From contig CAZUAI010000010.1 of the NCBI GenBank assembly GCA_964617875.1, positions 27,735 to 91,734 on the forward strand: a stretch of DNA of 64,000 bases, in the 5' to 3' direction. The notes beneath the pieces are model-generated. The model searched no databases and had not been told where the DNA came from. It was given only the letters and a program-made list of their open reading frames with translations. Positions 10,998 through 18,427 of this stretch are shown one piece after another. Positions within the stretch are counted from its first letter, which is position 1; each line of letters begins with the position of its first letter. This DNA is from CAZMVY01 sp964617875 (GTDB lineage Bacteria; Planctomycetota; Phycisphaerae; UBA1845; PWPN01). The position numbers were made by a program, and so were the translations under genes.

Positions 10998-12422
10998 TCA
11001 CCCTGCTTCCGCCGCGCCGCGGTTCCGCTCGTTCGCCGGCGGCGTCGGCATCGGGCCGGCAGCCTCCGGCGCGGCCGTCGTCCTCTCGGGCGGCGCGGCC
11101 CCGGACCGGTCCGCCTCCTCGAACTCCTTCAGGATCTCCAGCTCGTCCTTCGTCGCCAGCACGTCGCCGACGCCCGACTCCAGCGTCGCCACGAGGTCCG
11201 CGTCGGCCTTGAGCTGCTCGAGCATCTCCTCCGCCCGGACGGCGTCCTGCGTCAGGTCCTCCGTCGTCGGCAGCTTCGCGATCTGCCCCTGCTGGATCAG
11301 CGTCAGGTTGTGGATGTGCGTGCTGATGACGTTGATCTGCTGGTTCAGCATGTTGGCGACGGTGTTGAGCCGGCCCATCTCGCGGCGGTGCTGGGCGAGC
11401 TGCGACGCCACGCGCCGCCGCACGATGTCCGATTTGTTCTGGCGGCCCTGCTCGAGAAGGTCCCGCTCGCGGTGCTCGAGCTTCGCGATGTCCTCGTACA
11501 CGCGGTCGCGGCGCTGGGCGAGTTCGGCCCGGCGCTCCGACAGCATGTTGATCTTCTTCGCCTCGTTGCCGGCACGGCCGAATAGCTGCCGGATTCGATC
11601 GACAACCGACATCGCGCTGTCCTCCATCGCCGCCGCGGGCGCCCCGCGAAACAGGAGCACGTTCCGGCCGGCCCCGCTGGCCCGCAGATCGCGGTCCTCC
11701 ATCGCCGCCTGCCGGAAGGCCTCGGCCACGATCTCCGGCGGCAGATCCATCCGCGCGGCCATCGCCTCGGCGGACAGCCCGCCCGTCAGCAGGTCGGCGC
11801 CGCGCGCCTCGATTTCCTGGCGGACCCGCTCGATCTTGCGCGCCGTCGTGTCCGGGTCGAACAGCCTGCACACGCGCTCGTCTGCGGCCTCGCTCAGGCC
11901 GGTGACCGACCACCCGCCGTCGGCCCGCGGCTCCACCACCACCAGCGTAACATTCGGCAGGTCCAGGTGCGAACGCTTGACCTCGTCGGTGAAGCCCCCG
12001 GGGCTGCACACCCCCACGACGTGCGGTATCTCCGGCGACGGCGCGATCCGCCGTATGTGCTCCAGCAGCTCGGCCAGACCGACCGGCGGCGGCGATGTCC
12101 CGCCGTCCGCCGCCGCGTAGTGGACCGGCGGCGCCAGCACCGACGCGATCGCCACGCAGGTCTGCCGCTTGCCGAACCACCACCACCGCCGTTCGTACCC
12201 GCGCATCACGATGCGCCGGCCGTGCGGGATCCGGCTCAGCAGCTCCCGGTCGTACAGGCCGCGCTTGCCGAGTTCCTCGCGCACGGCCAGGCCCTCATCG
12301 GCCGTCTCCGTCCGCCACAGCGTGCCGCGGAGCTGCCGCCCGCGGGCCTGGGCGAGGTTGTTCTCGGCACCGGCGAGGAACGCCGTCTCGATCTCGAGGG
12401 CTTTCGGGTTCGGGCTCGCCAT
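10998..12422 (-). CDS. Winged-helix/ESCRT-III-like fusion protein
   Basis: A 474-residue protein. Residues 1-190 form an alpha/beta region with hydrophobic strands (TCVAIASVLAPPV, IPHVVGVCSPGG, NVTLVVVEP). Residues about 200-270 look like a winged helix (IEARGADLLTGGLSAEAMAA, then FRQAAMED). Residues about 285-430 are a helical hairpin with a basic start (MSVVDRIRQLFGR), a turn at EQGRQNKSDI, a long helix LNTVANMLNQQINVIS, and an acidic segment RAEEMLEQLKADADLV. That order resembles the ESCRT-III core. The ATG at 12422 lies 14 bp after the membrane-protein gene; upstream in-frame codons run antisense through that gene and are rejected. The tail is Pro/Ala-rich. Function is inferred only. Confidence 0.5.
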   Translation of the reverse strand: MASPNPKALEIETAFLAGAENNLAQARGRQLRGTLWRTETADEGLAVREELGKRGLYDRELLSRIPHGRRIVMRGYERRWWWFGKRQTCVAIASVLAPPVHYAAADGGTSPPPVGLAELLEHIRRIAPSPEIPHVVGVCSPGGFTDEVKRSHLDLPNVTLVVVEPRADGGWSVTGLSEAADERVCRLFDPDTTARKIERVRQEIEARGADLLTGGLSAEAMAARMDLPPEIVAEAFRQAAMEDRDLRASGAGRNVLLFRGAPAAAMEDSAMSVVDRIRQLFGRAGNEAKKINMLSERRAELAQRRDRVYEDIAKLEHRERDLLEQGRQNKSDIVRRRVASQLAQHRREMGRLNTVANMLNQQINVISTHIHNLTLIQQGQIAKLPTTEDLTQDAVRAEEMLEQLKADADLVATLESGVGDVLATKDELEILKEFEEADRSGAAPPERTTAAPEAAGPMPTPPANERNRGAAEAG

Positions 12423-12436
12423 GGGTTCGCGTCGTC

Positions 12437-12844
12437 TCAGGCGGAGTCGTCCGCCCGCTCGGCCAGAAAATCGCACACCAGGAAATTGTAGAGCCCGGCG
12501 CAGAGGAAACCAAGGATCATCGCCGCCACGGCAAACGTCCCCGACACGGCCCAGCCGGCCAGCCACAGCGCCAGGAGGATGTCGATGACCAGGTAGCCGG
12601 CGAGCGCGAGCGCGCTGACGAGGTTCGATTCCGCCTTGACGACCAGCGGGGGCACGAAGAACGTCGCCCAGGGCAGGACGGCCGCCAGGCCGATCCAGGT
12701 CAGCGTGAGCCGCGCGGTCGTCCAGATGGCCGCGCGCCCCTCCGGCTCCAGGCGCCAGTACCAGATGACCACGAGCGCGACCGTGACCGTCAGCACGGCC
12801 GTCACCAGCTTGCCGCCGACGTATTTGGCGATGCCTTCGACCAT
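12437..12844 (-). CDS. Small four-helix membrane protein
   Basis: A 135-residue protein with four hydrophobic segments: about 11-30 (LVTAVLTVTVALVVIWYW), 45-68, 78-98 and 100-125. I do not recognise the family. It is the first gene of a minus-strand operon whose next two products look ESCRT-III-like, with only 14 bp to the second gene. It may therefore be the membrane anchor or target of those proteins, but that is inference from position. Confidence 0.65.
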   Translation of the reverse strand: MVEGIAKYVGGKLVTAVLTVTVALVVIWYWRLEPEGRAAIWTTARLTLTWIGLAAVLPWATFFVPPLVVKAESNLVSALALAGYLVIDILLALWLAGWAVSGTFAVAAMILGFLCAGLYNFLVCDFLAERADDSA

Positions 12845-12916
12845 CCCGGTGCCCCTGTCGCACGGGGGTATTGCCGCGCCTCGGCGGTCTATTTCCCTGG
12901 CGTCGCCGCAGAGGGC

Positions 12917-14098
12917 CTAGCGGCCGCCCGGGCGGGCGTCCGGATAACGCTTGCGGAATGCCTCGCGCAGCGCGGCGTCGTTGATCTCGATCGCCGCCGC
13001 CCGGAAGACCTCCCCCGCCAGCGTGTCCATCCGCTCGCGGACGAGCCGGTCCTTGATCCGCCGCCGCAGGTCGTCCTTCACGTTCTCGACGCCGACCTCG
13101 CTCGGCGGGAAGCGTTTCTCGAGCTTCAGGACGAAGAACAGGTTGTTTTCGTGGATGGTCGTCGACACCTGCCCGGGCTGCAGGGCGAACGCCGCGTCGC
13201 GGAGCAGTCGGGGCACGTCGTCGTACCGCGTGAACGGCGGAAGCAGCCCGCCCCGCGCCGCGACGACGCGGTTCTCGCTCATCTGACGCGCCACCAGCTC
13301 GAAGTCCTTCTTCTCGTCGAGCGCCGCCCGCACCCGTTTCATCGCCTCGGGGCTGCCGACCTGGATGCAGCGGACCTGCACCTTCTCGCCGTACGCCCGC
13401 CTGTACTCCTCGGGCAGCTGCGCGTCGTCCACCTTGACCTCCCGGTCGGCCAGCTTCCGCAGGTACGCGTTCTGCTGCATCCGCATCATGAACTCGCTTC
13501 GCGAGATGTTCTTGCTCACGAGGAATTCGTTGAGCACGCCCTCGGCGGCGGTGCGGTCGAAGGGCGGGGGCTCGGTGGCGGGCCGGGTTGCCAGTTCCGT
13601 CAGCGGGTCGAGCGGCGCGGAGATCCGTCGTAAAGCATCGTCGTATTCGGCCTGCACGTCGGCGTTCGTGATCGCGATGCCCGCCGCCTGGGCCTTCTGG
13701 CGCAGCGCGGCCGTCACGATGAGCTTCTCGAGCATGTCGAGCCCGTGCGACTCGAGCAGGGCATCGACCAGTGCCGTGCGGTCGATCGGCTCGCCGTTGA
13801 CCGATGCGATCGGCCGGCCGCCGGGAGTGCCGACGATAACGTCGGGCGCCGCCCCCGGCTGCGTCGCAGGCCCGCCGACCGGCTCCGGCGCAGGCGGCGT
13901 TTCGGCCCGCGCAGCGGGCGACTCGGCCGGCGGCGACTCCCAGACGCTGTGAATCGGCCGCCCCGGCTCGCGATCCGGCTGCTGGCAGGCCGGCCCGCCG
14001 AACGCAACTGCCAGCCCCAGCAGCAAACCGGCGGCCGGAGGCAGTGAGGTCCGAGGATACGTACCGCCCTGATGTATTCGCAGGTGAATCGTGATCAT
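12917..14098 (-). CDS. SurA-like peptidyl-prolyl isomerase (parvulin type), probable lipoprotein
   Basis: A roughly 393-residue envelope chaperone/isomerase of the SurA/PpiC type. A hydrophobic N-terminal segment (LPPAAGLLLGLAVAFGGPAC) ends in Cys, suggesting an atypical lipobox, followed by a Pro-rich linker. The SurA N-terminal helical part is seen in TALVDALLESHGLDMLEKLIV and the following helices. The parvulin domain spans the region from VQVRCIQVGSPEAMKRVR to FFVLKLEKR, including the ARGGLLPPF segment. Such proteins assist outer-membrane protein folding. The start is uncertain: I chose the ATG at 14098, but one at 14137 is also in frame and neither has a clear Shine-Dalgarno. Confidence 0.8.
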   Translation of the reverse strand: MITIHLRIHQGGTYPRTSLPPAAGLLLGLAVAFGGPACQQPDREPGRPIHSVWESPPAESPAARAETPPAPEPVGGPATQPGAAPDVIVGTPGGRPIASVNGEPIDRTALVDALLESHGLDMLEKLIVTAALRQKAQAAGIAITNADVQAEYDDALRRISAPLDPLTELATRPATEPPPFDRTAAEGVLNEFLVSKNISRSEFMMRMQQNAYLRKLADREVKVDDAQLPEEYRRAYGEKVQVRCIQVGSPEAMKRVRAALDEKKDFELVARQMSENRVVAARGGLLPPFTRYDDVPRLLRDAAFALQPGQVSTTIHENNLFFVLKLEKRFPPSEVGVENVKDDLRRRIKDRLVRERMDTLAGEVFRAAAIEINDAALREAFRKRYPDARPGGR

Positions 14099-14179
14099 GT
14101 CGTCGGCGAAACTAGCCAAACGCCGCGCCGGGGTCAAATCCGACGGAGGACTCTGGTGTCCGTGATCCGCGGGGCGTGT

Positions 14180-14944
14180 TCACCGGCTTCGTGCCGCGTC
14201 GAGCATCGCCCGGCAACTCGCCTGCAGCATCGTCACATCGAGGCTGAGGGCGATGAAGGTGAATCCCTCGGCCAGGGCCCCCTGCAGCGACTCCGGCGCG
14301 AAGCGGACGATGTGCAGGCCGGCCGATTTCCTGTGGGACCGGCACGCCTCGAGCACGCGGGCCTTCGCCGCCTGCATCCGCGGGTGGTCGAGCTGCCCGG
14401 TGATGCCCATCGAGCCGGACAGGTCATAGGGGCCGATGAAGACGCCGTCGATCCCCTCGACGTCGAGGATCGCATCGACGGCCTCGACCGATCGGATGTG
14501 CTCCACCTGGGCGACGACGGTGATCCCGTCGTTCGCGTGCGCGGCGTATGTCGCGAAGTCCTCGCCGTAGGCGTTGGCCCGGCAGTAGCCGAAGCCGCGG
14601 ACGCCCGCCGGCGGGTACTTCGCCGCCTCGACGGCCCGCCGTGCGTCCTCGGCCGAGTTCACCATCGGTACGATCACGCCGCCGGCCCCGGCGTCCAGCA
14701 CGCGGCGGATCCACATCAGGTCGTTGTGCGGGATCCGCACGAGCGGCGTGCAGCCGAACGGCGCCATCGCGCGCAGCAGGGCGGTGGTTGTTTCAAGGTC
14801 GATGGCCGCGTGTTCGGCATCGACGGCGATCCAGTCGAACCCGGCCTTTGCCATGATCTCCGCGACGGCCGGGTGGCCGATCTGGATCCAGCCGCCCAGC
14901 GTGGGACGGCAGGCAACGAGGGCGTCCTTGACTCGTTCAGGCAT
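14180..14944 (-). CDS. HpcH/HpaI-family aldolase
   Basis: A 254-residue class II pyruvate aldolase of the HpaI/RhmA type, which cleaves 2-keto-3-deoxy sugar acids or 4-hydroxy-2-oxo acids to pyruvate plus an aldehyde. Family marks include GFDWIAVDAEHAAID near 34-48, VRIPHND, the conserved GAGGVIVPMV, the metal-region glutamate in VAQVEHIRSVEAVD, and FIGPYDLSGSMG. It lies just before a D-hydroxyacid dehydrogenase on the same strand, which fits keto-acid metabolism. The exact substrate is open. Confidence 0.85.
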   Translation of the reverse strand: MPERVKDALVACRPTLGGWIQIGHPAVAEIMAKAGFDWIAVDAEHAAIDLETTTALLRAMAPFGCTPLVRIPHNDLMWIRRVLDAGAGGVIVPMVNSAEDARRAVEAAKYPPAGVRGFGYCRANAYGEDFATYAAHANDGITVVAQVEHIRSVEAVDAILDVEGIDGVFIGPYDLSGSMGITGQLDHPRMQAAKARVLEACRSHRKSAGLHIVRFAPESLQGALAEGFTFIALSLDVTMLQASCRAMLDAARSR

Positions 14945-14954
14945 GATTGTTCAC

Positions 14955-15010
14955 TCGATTACTCGGTTCCGTCGTTCGGCTACTCGGTTTCGTCGCTTGG
15001 CCACTCGGCC
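14955..15010. repeat. Short imperfect tandem repeat
   Basis: A unit of about 21 bases beginning ACTCGGTT is repeated twice and then partially (ACTCGGTTCCGTCGTTCGGC, then ACTCGGTTTCGTCGCTTGGC, then ACTCGGCC). It lies between the aldolase and the dehydrogenase, right beside the palindrome at 15013-15045. No function is apparent. Confidence 0.5.
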
Positions 15011-15012
15011 AC

Positions 15013-15045
15013 CGTCATCCCCGCGAAAGCGGGGATCCAGAACCC
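15013..15045. repeat. Dispersed palindrome of the 'GCGAAAGC' type
   Basis: Contains CCCCGCGAAAGCGGGG inside GTCATCC...GGATCCAGA. Very similar palindromes with a GCGAAAGC centre flanked by CC/GG runs are scattered through many bacterial genomes, including Neisseria dRS3-type repeats. The strong hairpin could end transcription of the dehydrogenase gene. Only one copy is visible in this window. Confidence 0.6.
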
Positions 15046-15108
15046 GCCCGGCCTTCCTGTGGTTCGCCACTTCCGCGGCGACCGCTCCGTCGCGTCTGTC
15101 TTCCGTCT

Positions 15109-16098
15109 TCAGCACTCAACGCGATTCACAACATCCATTTCGCCGTAGCGCCTCGCCAGGCCTGCCCGGACGTTCGCCAGCGACCGCTCGGCCATGCGCG
15201 TGCAGGCTTCGACCGTGCTGCTGCCGATGTGCGGCGTGAGGAGCACGTTCGGCAGCGTCCGGAGATCCTTGTCGGGCACGGCGGGCCTGTAGGGCTCGGC
15301 CTCGAACACGTCCAGCGCCGCCCCGGCCAGCCGGCCCGACGCCAGCGCATCGTACAGGGCGGCTTCGTCCACGACGGCCCCGCGGGCCGTGTTCACCAGG
15401 CACGCTCCGCTCCGGATCGCCGCCAGCCGCTGCGCGTTCACGAACCGCCTCGTCTCCGGCGTGCTGGCGATGTGGAGCGAAACGACGTCGGCGTTCGCGA
15501 CCGCCTCGGCCCAGTCCGTGGTGAGCCGGCGGATGCCCCACGGGGCCAGCTCGTCCGCGTCGAGGCCGGGCACGTCGAAGCCCGTGACACGCATGCCGAA
15601 CCCGTGCGCCGCGATCGCCGCGACCTGCCGGCCGATCGCGCCGCAGCCGATGACGGCGAGCGTCTTGCCGTGGACCTCGGCGCCGATCACGGGCCGCCAG
15701 CTGCCGGCGCGGAGGTCGGCGTCGGCGCGGGCCACGTGCCGCAGCAGGGCGCCCATCAGCCAGATCGTGTGTTCGGCGACCGAGGCGGTCAGGACGCCCG
15801 GCGTGTTGGTCACCAGGATGCCGCGCTGCGTGGCCTTGTCCTTGTCCACGCCGTCGTGCCCGACGCCGAAGCGAGCGATCACGCCGCCGCGGGGCAGGGC
15901 GTCGTAGAGCGCGTCGCCGTGGTACGGGTCCACGCCGACGATGACGGCCGGTGCCTCCGCCGCCCGGACGGCCTCCGCGAGCGCCGCTTCTTCCGACGGG
16001 GCCGGACGGCACGTCAGCCCCGCCGCCCCCGCGAACACCGCGCGGCCCTTGGCGTACTCGGCTTCGGTCACCAGCACGACGGGCAGGCTTGCATCCAT
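15109..16098 (-). CDS. D-isomer-specific 2-hydroxyacid dehydrogenase
   Basis: A 329-residue NAD-dependent dehydrogenase of the SerA/GyaR type, which interconverts 2-keto and D-2-hydroxy acids. The Rossmann motif VIGCGAIGRQVAAIAAHGFG is clear, as are the catalytic Arg region (NTARGAVVDEAAL), the Glu in DVFEAEP and the catalytic His in LTPHIGSSTVEA. The ATG at 16098 is preceded by GGAG; a further in-frame ATG nine codons upstream is less likely. The HpaI-like aldolase follows on the same strand after a repeat-filled gap of about 160 bp. The substrate cannot be read from sequence. Confidence 0.88.
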   Translation of the reverse strand: MDASLPVVLVTEAEYAKGRAVFAGAAGLTCRPAPSEEAALAEAVRAAEAPAVIVGVDPYHGDALYDALPRGGVIARFGVGHDGVDKDKATQRGILVTNTPGVLTASVAEHTIWLMGALLRHVARADADLRAGSWRPVIGAEVHGKTLAVIGCGAIGRQVAAIAAHGFGMRVTGFDVPGLDADELAPWGIRRLTTDWAEAVANADVVSLHIASTPETRRFVNAQRLAAIRSGACLVNTARGAVVDEAALYDALASGRLAGAALDVFEAEPYRPAVPDKDLRTLPNVLLTPHIGSSTVEACTRMAERSLANVRAGLARRYGEMDVVNRVEC

Positions 16099-16254
16099 GA
16101 AAAATCTCCGAACCGTTGAGCGCACGAGGGGGATTATCGTCGCGCCACGTCGCGCGGGTCAACGGGGCGGACGGCGCTCTCCGTTGCCCCGGATGCGTTC
16201 GGCGCGGATAATGGCATCGCCGCCGGGCGATCCGGCGCACAAGGCGAGGATGCA

Positions 16255-16590
16255 ATGGGAATCGACATAGAGAACCGGTCGGGCGTCCATGTGGTGCGGG
16301 TGACGGGCGAGAGGCTTGGCGAAGCGGACGAGGCCCTCCTCGACGCCGTCACGGAGCTTCTGGAGGCCCGCGGCTCGCGCATCGTGGTCGATCTCTCCGG
16401 GGTGAAGACGATCAATTCGCGAGGTCTGAGCGACCTGGTCTCGCTCACGGCCCAGGCCAACCAGCGCGGCTGCCGCGTGGCGATGGCGGCGCCGTCCGCC
16501 TTCGTCGCGGGCGTGTTTGAAACGACGCAGCTCGACCGGTTCCTCCAGGTACACCCGACGCTCGAGGCCGCGATCGCCGGCCTGGCGTGA
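16255..16590 (+). CDS. STAS-domain protein (anti-sigma factor antagonist-like)
   Basis: A 111-residue single STAS domain of the SpoIIAA/RsbV type. These proteins sequester anti-sigma kinases when their conserved serine is unphosphorylated. The core IVVDLSGVKTINSRGLSDLV aligns with the DLS...DSSGL motif; a Ser is present in NSRGL, but the neighbouring residue is Arg. The start follows GCGAGG. No anti-sigma kinase or sigma factor gene lies nearby, so its partner is elsewhere. Confidence 0.85.
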   Translation: MGIDIENRSGVHVVRVTGERLGEADEALLDAVTELLEARGSRIVVDLSGVKTINSRGLSDLVSLTAQANQRGCRVAMAAPSAFVAGVFETTQLDRFLQVHPTLEAAIAGLA

Positions 16591-16604
16591 GGAGGGCATC
16601 CCGC

Positions 16605-16718
16605 TCACGCTCGCCCGCGACGGAGCAGGCCGTGGAGTGCCCTGGCCTTCTCCACGGCGTCCGTGAGGGCGGCCATCAGACAGAGTGCGGCGACGGATTG
16701 AGCTTCGTCGCGGGTCAT
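16605..16718 (-). CDS. Short TerB-like stub, possibly truncated
   Basis: A 37-codon reading frame beginning MTRDEAQSVAALCLMAAL and ending GLLRRGRA. The opening recalls the first helix of TerB-like domains (T-x-E-E-A-x-x-xAALALMAAxADG), but the acidic loop and remaining helices are missing. GGGGAAAA precedes the ATG. It lies 55 bp after the ribbon-helix-helix gene on the same strand and could be a real micro-protein or the remnant of a longer gene. Confidence 0.35.
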   Translation of the reverse strand: MTRDEAQSVAALCLMAALTDAVEKARALHGLLRRGRA

Positions 16719-16773
16719 CGATTTTCCCCGGCGGGGCCCCGCCTGCGGGGAGCCTCCTGTGGCGCCCCCGCGG

Positions 16774-16962
16774 TCAGTCTTCCCGCTGCCCCGGGGTCGA
16801 TTCTTCCGGCGGCCGGCGGCCGGTGCGCCTTCGGACGGCCTCGCGAAGGATGAATTCGATCTGCGCGTTGAGGCTGCGCAGCTCGTCCCTGGCCCAGCCG
16901 TTGAGGCTTTCCCATAACTCGGGCGAGATGCGCAGCAGGATGGCCTTTTTCTTGTCGTTCAT
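16774..16962 (-). CDS. Arc-type ribbon-helix-helix DNA-binding protein
   Basis: A 62-residue protein with the ribbon-helix-helix pattern of Arc/MetJ/CopG repressors: a basic strand KKKAILLRISPELWESL, then helices through NGWARDELRSLNAQIEFILREAVRRR. Dimers of this fold insert the strand into the major groove and often bind direct repeats. It follows the SPFH gene by 66 bp on the same strand. It is a good candidate for the regulator of the tandem repeats in the SPFH promoter, and no toxin gene accompanies it. Confidence 0.75.
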   Translation of the reverse strand: MNDKKKAILLRISPELWESLNGWARDELRSLNAQIEFILREAVRRRTGRRPPEESTPGQRED

Positions 16963-17028
16963 GCGATTGGGCCGGCGCCTGCCGCGCTTCAGCGAGGCGC
17001 GGCAGGCTCGTCCTCGGCCTGCATCACG

Positions 17029-17931
17029 CTACGTATACAGCGTCCCCGTGTTCACGACCGGCTGTGCCGCCTGCTCGCCGCACAGGACGACGAGCAGATT
17101 GCTCACCATGGCCGCCTTCCGCTCCTCGTCGAGGTTGATCATCTTGTGCTGCTCGAGGTGGCCCAGGGCCAGCTCGACCATGCCGCACGCCCCCTCGACG
17201 ATCCGCGTCCGGGCCGCGACGACCGCCTCGGCCTGCTGCCGCCGGAGCATCACGCCCGCGATCTCCGGCGCGTAGGCGAGGTGGCTCAGCCGCGCCTCCT
17301 CGACCGCCACGCCCGCCTTCGACAGCCGCTCCTGCAGCTCCTCCCGCAGGGCATGGGAGACCTCGTCCATGCTGCCGCGGAGCGACAGTTCGTGCTCCGC
17401 GTGCGTATCGTAGGGATAGCGGCTGGCCAGGTGCCGCACGGCCGTCTCGCTCTGCGTGGCGACGTAGTCGTTGTAGTCGTCCACGTCAAAACAGGCCTGG
17501 GCCGTGTCGGCGATCCGCCACACCACGACCGCCGCGATCTCGATCGGGTTGCCCCGCTGGTCGTTCACCTTCAGCTTCTCGCCGTTGAGCGTCCGCGCGC
17601 GCAGGGAGAGAGGGATCTTCCGGTAGAACGGGTTCGCCCACAGCAGGCCGTTGCTGTGCGTCGTGCCCCGATACGCGCCGAACAGCAGCAGGACCGCCGC
17701 CTGGTTCGGCTGGAGCATGAACAACCCGCACCAGAGGATCACCAACACGACCAGCACCACGGCCGGGGCGGCGATCGAGATGGCCTGCCACAGGACGGAC
17801 CCCGCTATCCGGCCCTCGACCACCCCGCGAATGGCGACCGCCAGCCACGCCGCCGTCAACAGCGTCGCCGTCAGCAGCACCGCCACCATGACCCAACCGT
17901 TCACAACCTTTCGCTCGTACTCGCGAGACAT
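17029..17931 (-). CDS. SPFH/Band 7 membrane protein
   Basis: A 300-residue stomatin/prohibitin-like protein that probably forms oligomeric membrane microdomains. Two N-terminal helices (about 12-34 and 46-70) precede the SPFH domain, which shows LQPNQAAVLLLFGAYRGT, the NGLLWANPF turn, IEIAAVVVWRI and RHLASRYPYD. A helical part with VAVEEARLSHLAYAPEIAGVML follows. The ATG has an excellent AAAGGAG. Downstream are the ribbon-helix-helix gene and a TerB-like stub; upstream is an AT-rich promoter with a tandem operator. Confidence 0.88.
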   Translation of the reverse strand: MSREYERKVVNGWVMVAVLLTATLLTAAWLAVAIRGVVEGRIAGSVLWQAISIAAPAVVLVVLVILWCGLFMLQPNQAAVLLLFGAYRGTTHSNGLLWANPFYRKIPLSLRARTLNGEKLKVNDQRGNPIEIAAVVVWRIADTAQACFDVDDYNDYVATQSETAVRHLASRYPYDTHAEHELSLRGSMDEVSHALREELQERLSKAGVAVEEARLSHLAYAPEIAGVMLRRQQAEAVVAARTRIVEGACGMVELALGHLEQHKMINLDEERKAAMVSNLLVVLCGEQAAQPVVNTGTLYT

Positions 17932-17969
17932 CGTTCACTCCTTTGGCCATAACGCGGCCATATACTACT

Positions 17970-17997
17970 AATATATCACAAAGATATCACAATGCAA
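17970..17997 (-). promoter_or_regulatory. SPFH operon promoter with tandem operator repeats
   Basis: Read on the minus strand, TTGCAT (17992-17997) and TATATT (17970-17975) form a promoter with a 16-base spacer. Inside and overlapping the spacer are two direct copies of TTGTGATAT (17984-17992 and 17973-17981), 11 bases apart and so on one DNA face. The spacing suits a ribbon-helix-helix repressor, and one is encoded in the operon. Confidence 0.55.
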
Positions 17998-18160
17998 GTC
18001 CTGGCCGCAGATTTTTGTAATCTCTTTTCTTAAATGCAGTTACGATCTTCGTTCCGGCCAGAGAGTACACCTGTCTCGCCTGAACGAACCTCAATCATGC
18101 GGGCATTGCCGCCGTGTGGTGTGTGCCTGTCGCCAGTCTGTTCCGGGCGGAGGCGATGGT

Positions 18161-18350
18161 CTGTAGCCAGGGGCGCGAGCCCCCCTGGTAGAAGTGCCGA
18201 CGATGCCCATCAGCCCCGAAGGGGCGACAGAAGCCCCGACGAACGCGACGTCCGGCAAGAATGATGCCCGAACCATCCGCACGCATCTGCCGCCCCGCTG
18301 GGGCTGGATGGTGGATGCCCCACGGCCCCCAGGGGCTCGCGCCCCTGGTA
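18161..18350. repeat. Dispersed multi-hairpin repeat element
   Basis: Four GC-rich hairpins are arranged roughly symmetrically. The outer pair (18167-18188 and 18328-18348) share CCAGGGGC...GCCCCTGG. The inner pair are AGCCCCGAAGGGGC near 18212 and GCCCCGCTGGGGC near 18292. Elements of this appearance are scattered in Planctomycetota and relatives. It lacks a gene and may be a REP/MITE-like element. Confidence 0.55.
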
Positions 18351-18427
18351 CAAGTTGTACCTGTACCGTTCACTGGTGCGGCGAAAACGGCGAAATGCTG
18401 CGTAGCGGGAGGCGAGTCGCGCCCGAT

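Larger units (their letters stand above)
17932..18427. other. Intergenic region with promoter and palindromic repeat
   Basis: The 496-bp gap holds an AT-rich island (17960-18040) with the SPFH promoter and a dispersed hairpin repeat at 18161-18350. I see no supported gene; open frames crossing the repeat look like repeat translation. Confidence 0.55.

Noticed and set aside
14955..15010. CRISPR or iteron cluster
   Set aside because: Only two and a half degenerate copies with no spacers; a simple tandem duplication.
16774..16962. Antitoxin of a toxin-antitoxin pair
   Set aside because: The ribbon-helix-helix protein has no adjacent toxin-sized gene; it lies between an SPFH gene and a TerB-like stub, so self-regulation of that operon is the simpler reading.
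18161..18350. CRISPR-like array
   Set aside because: The hairpins are not regularly spaced repeats with unique spacers; they are nested palindromes.
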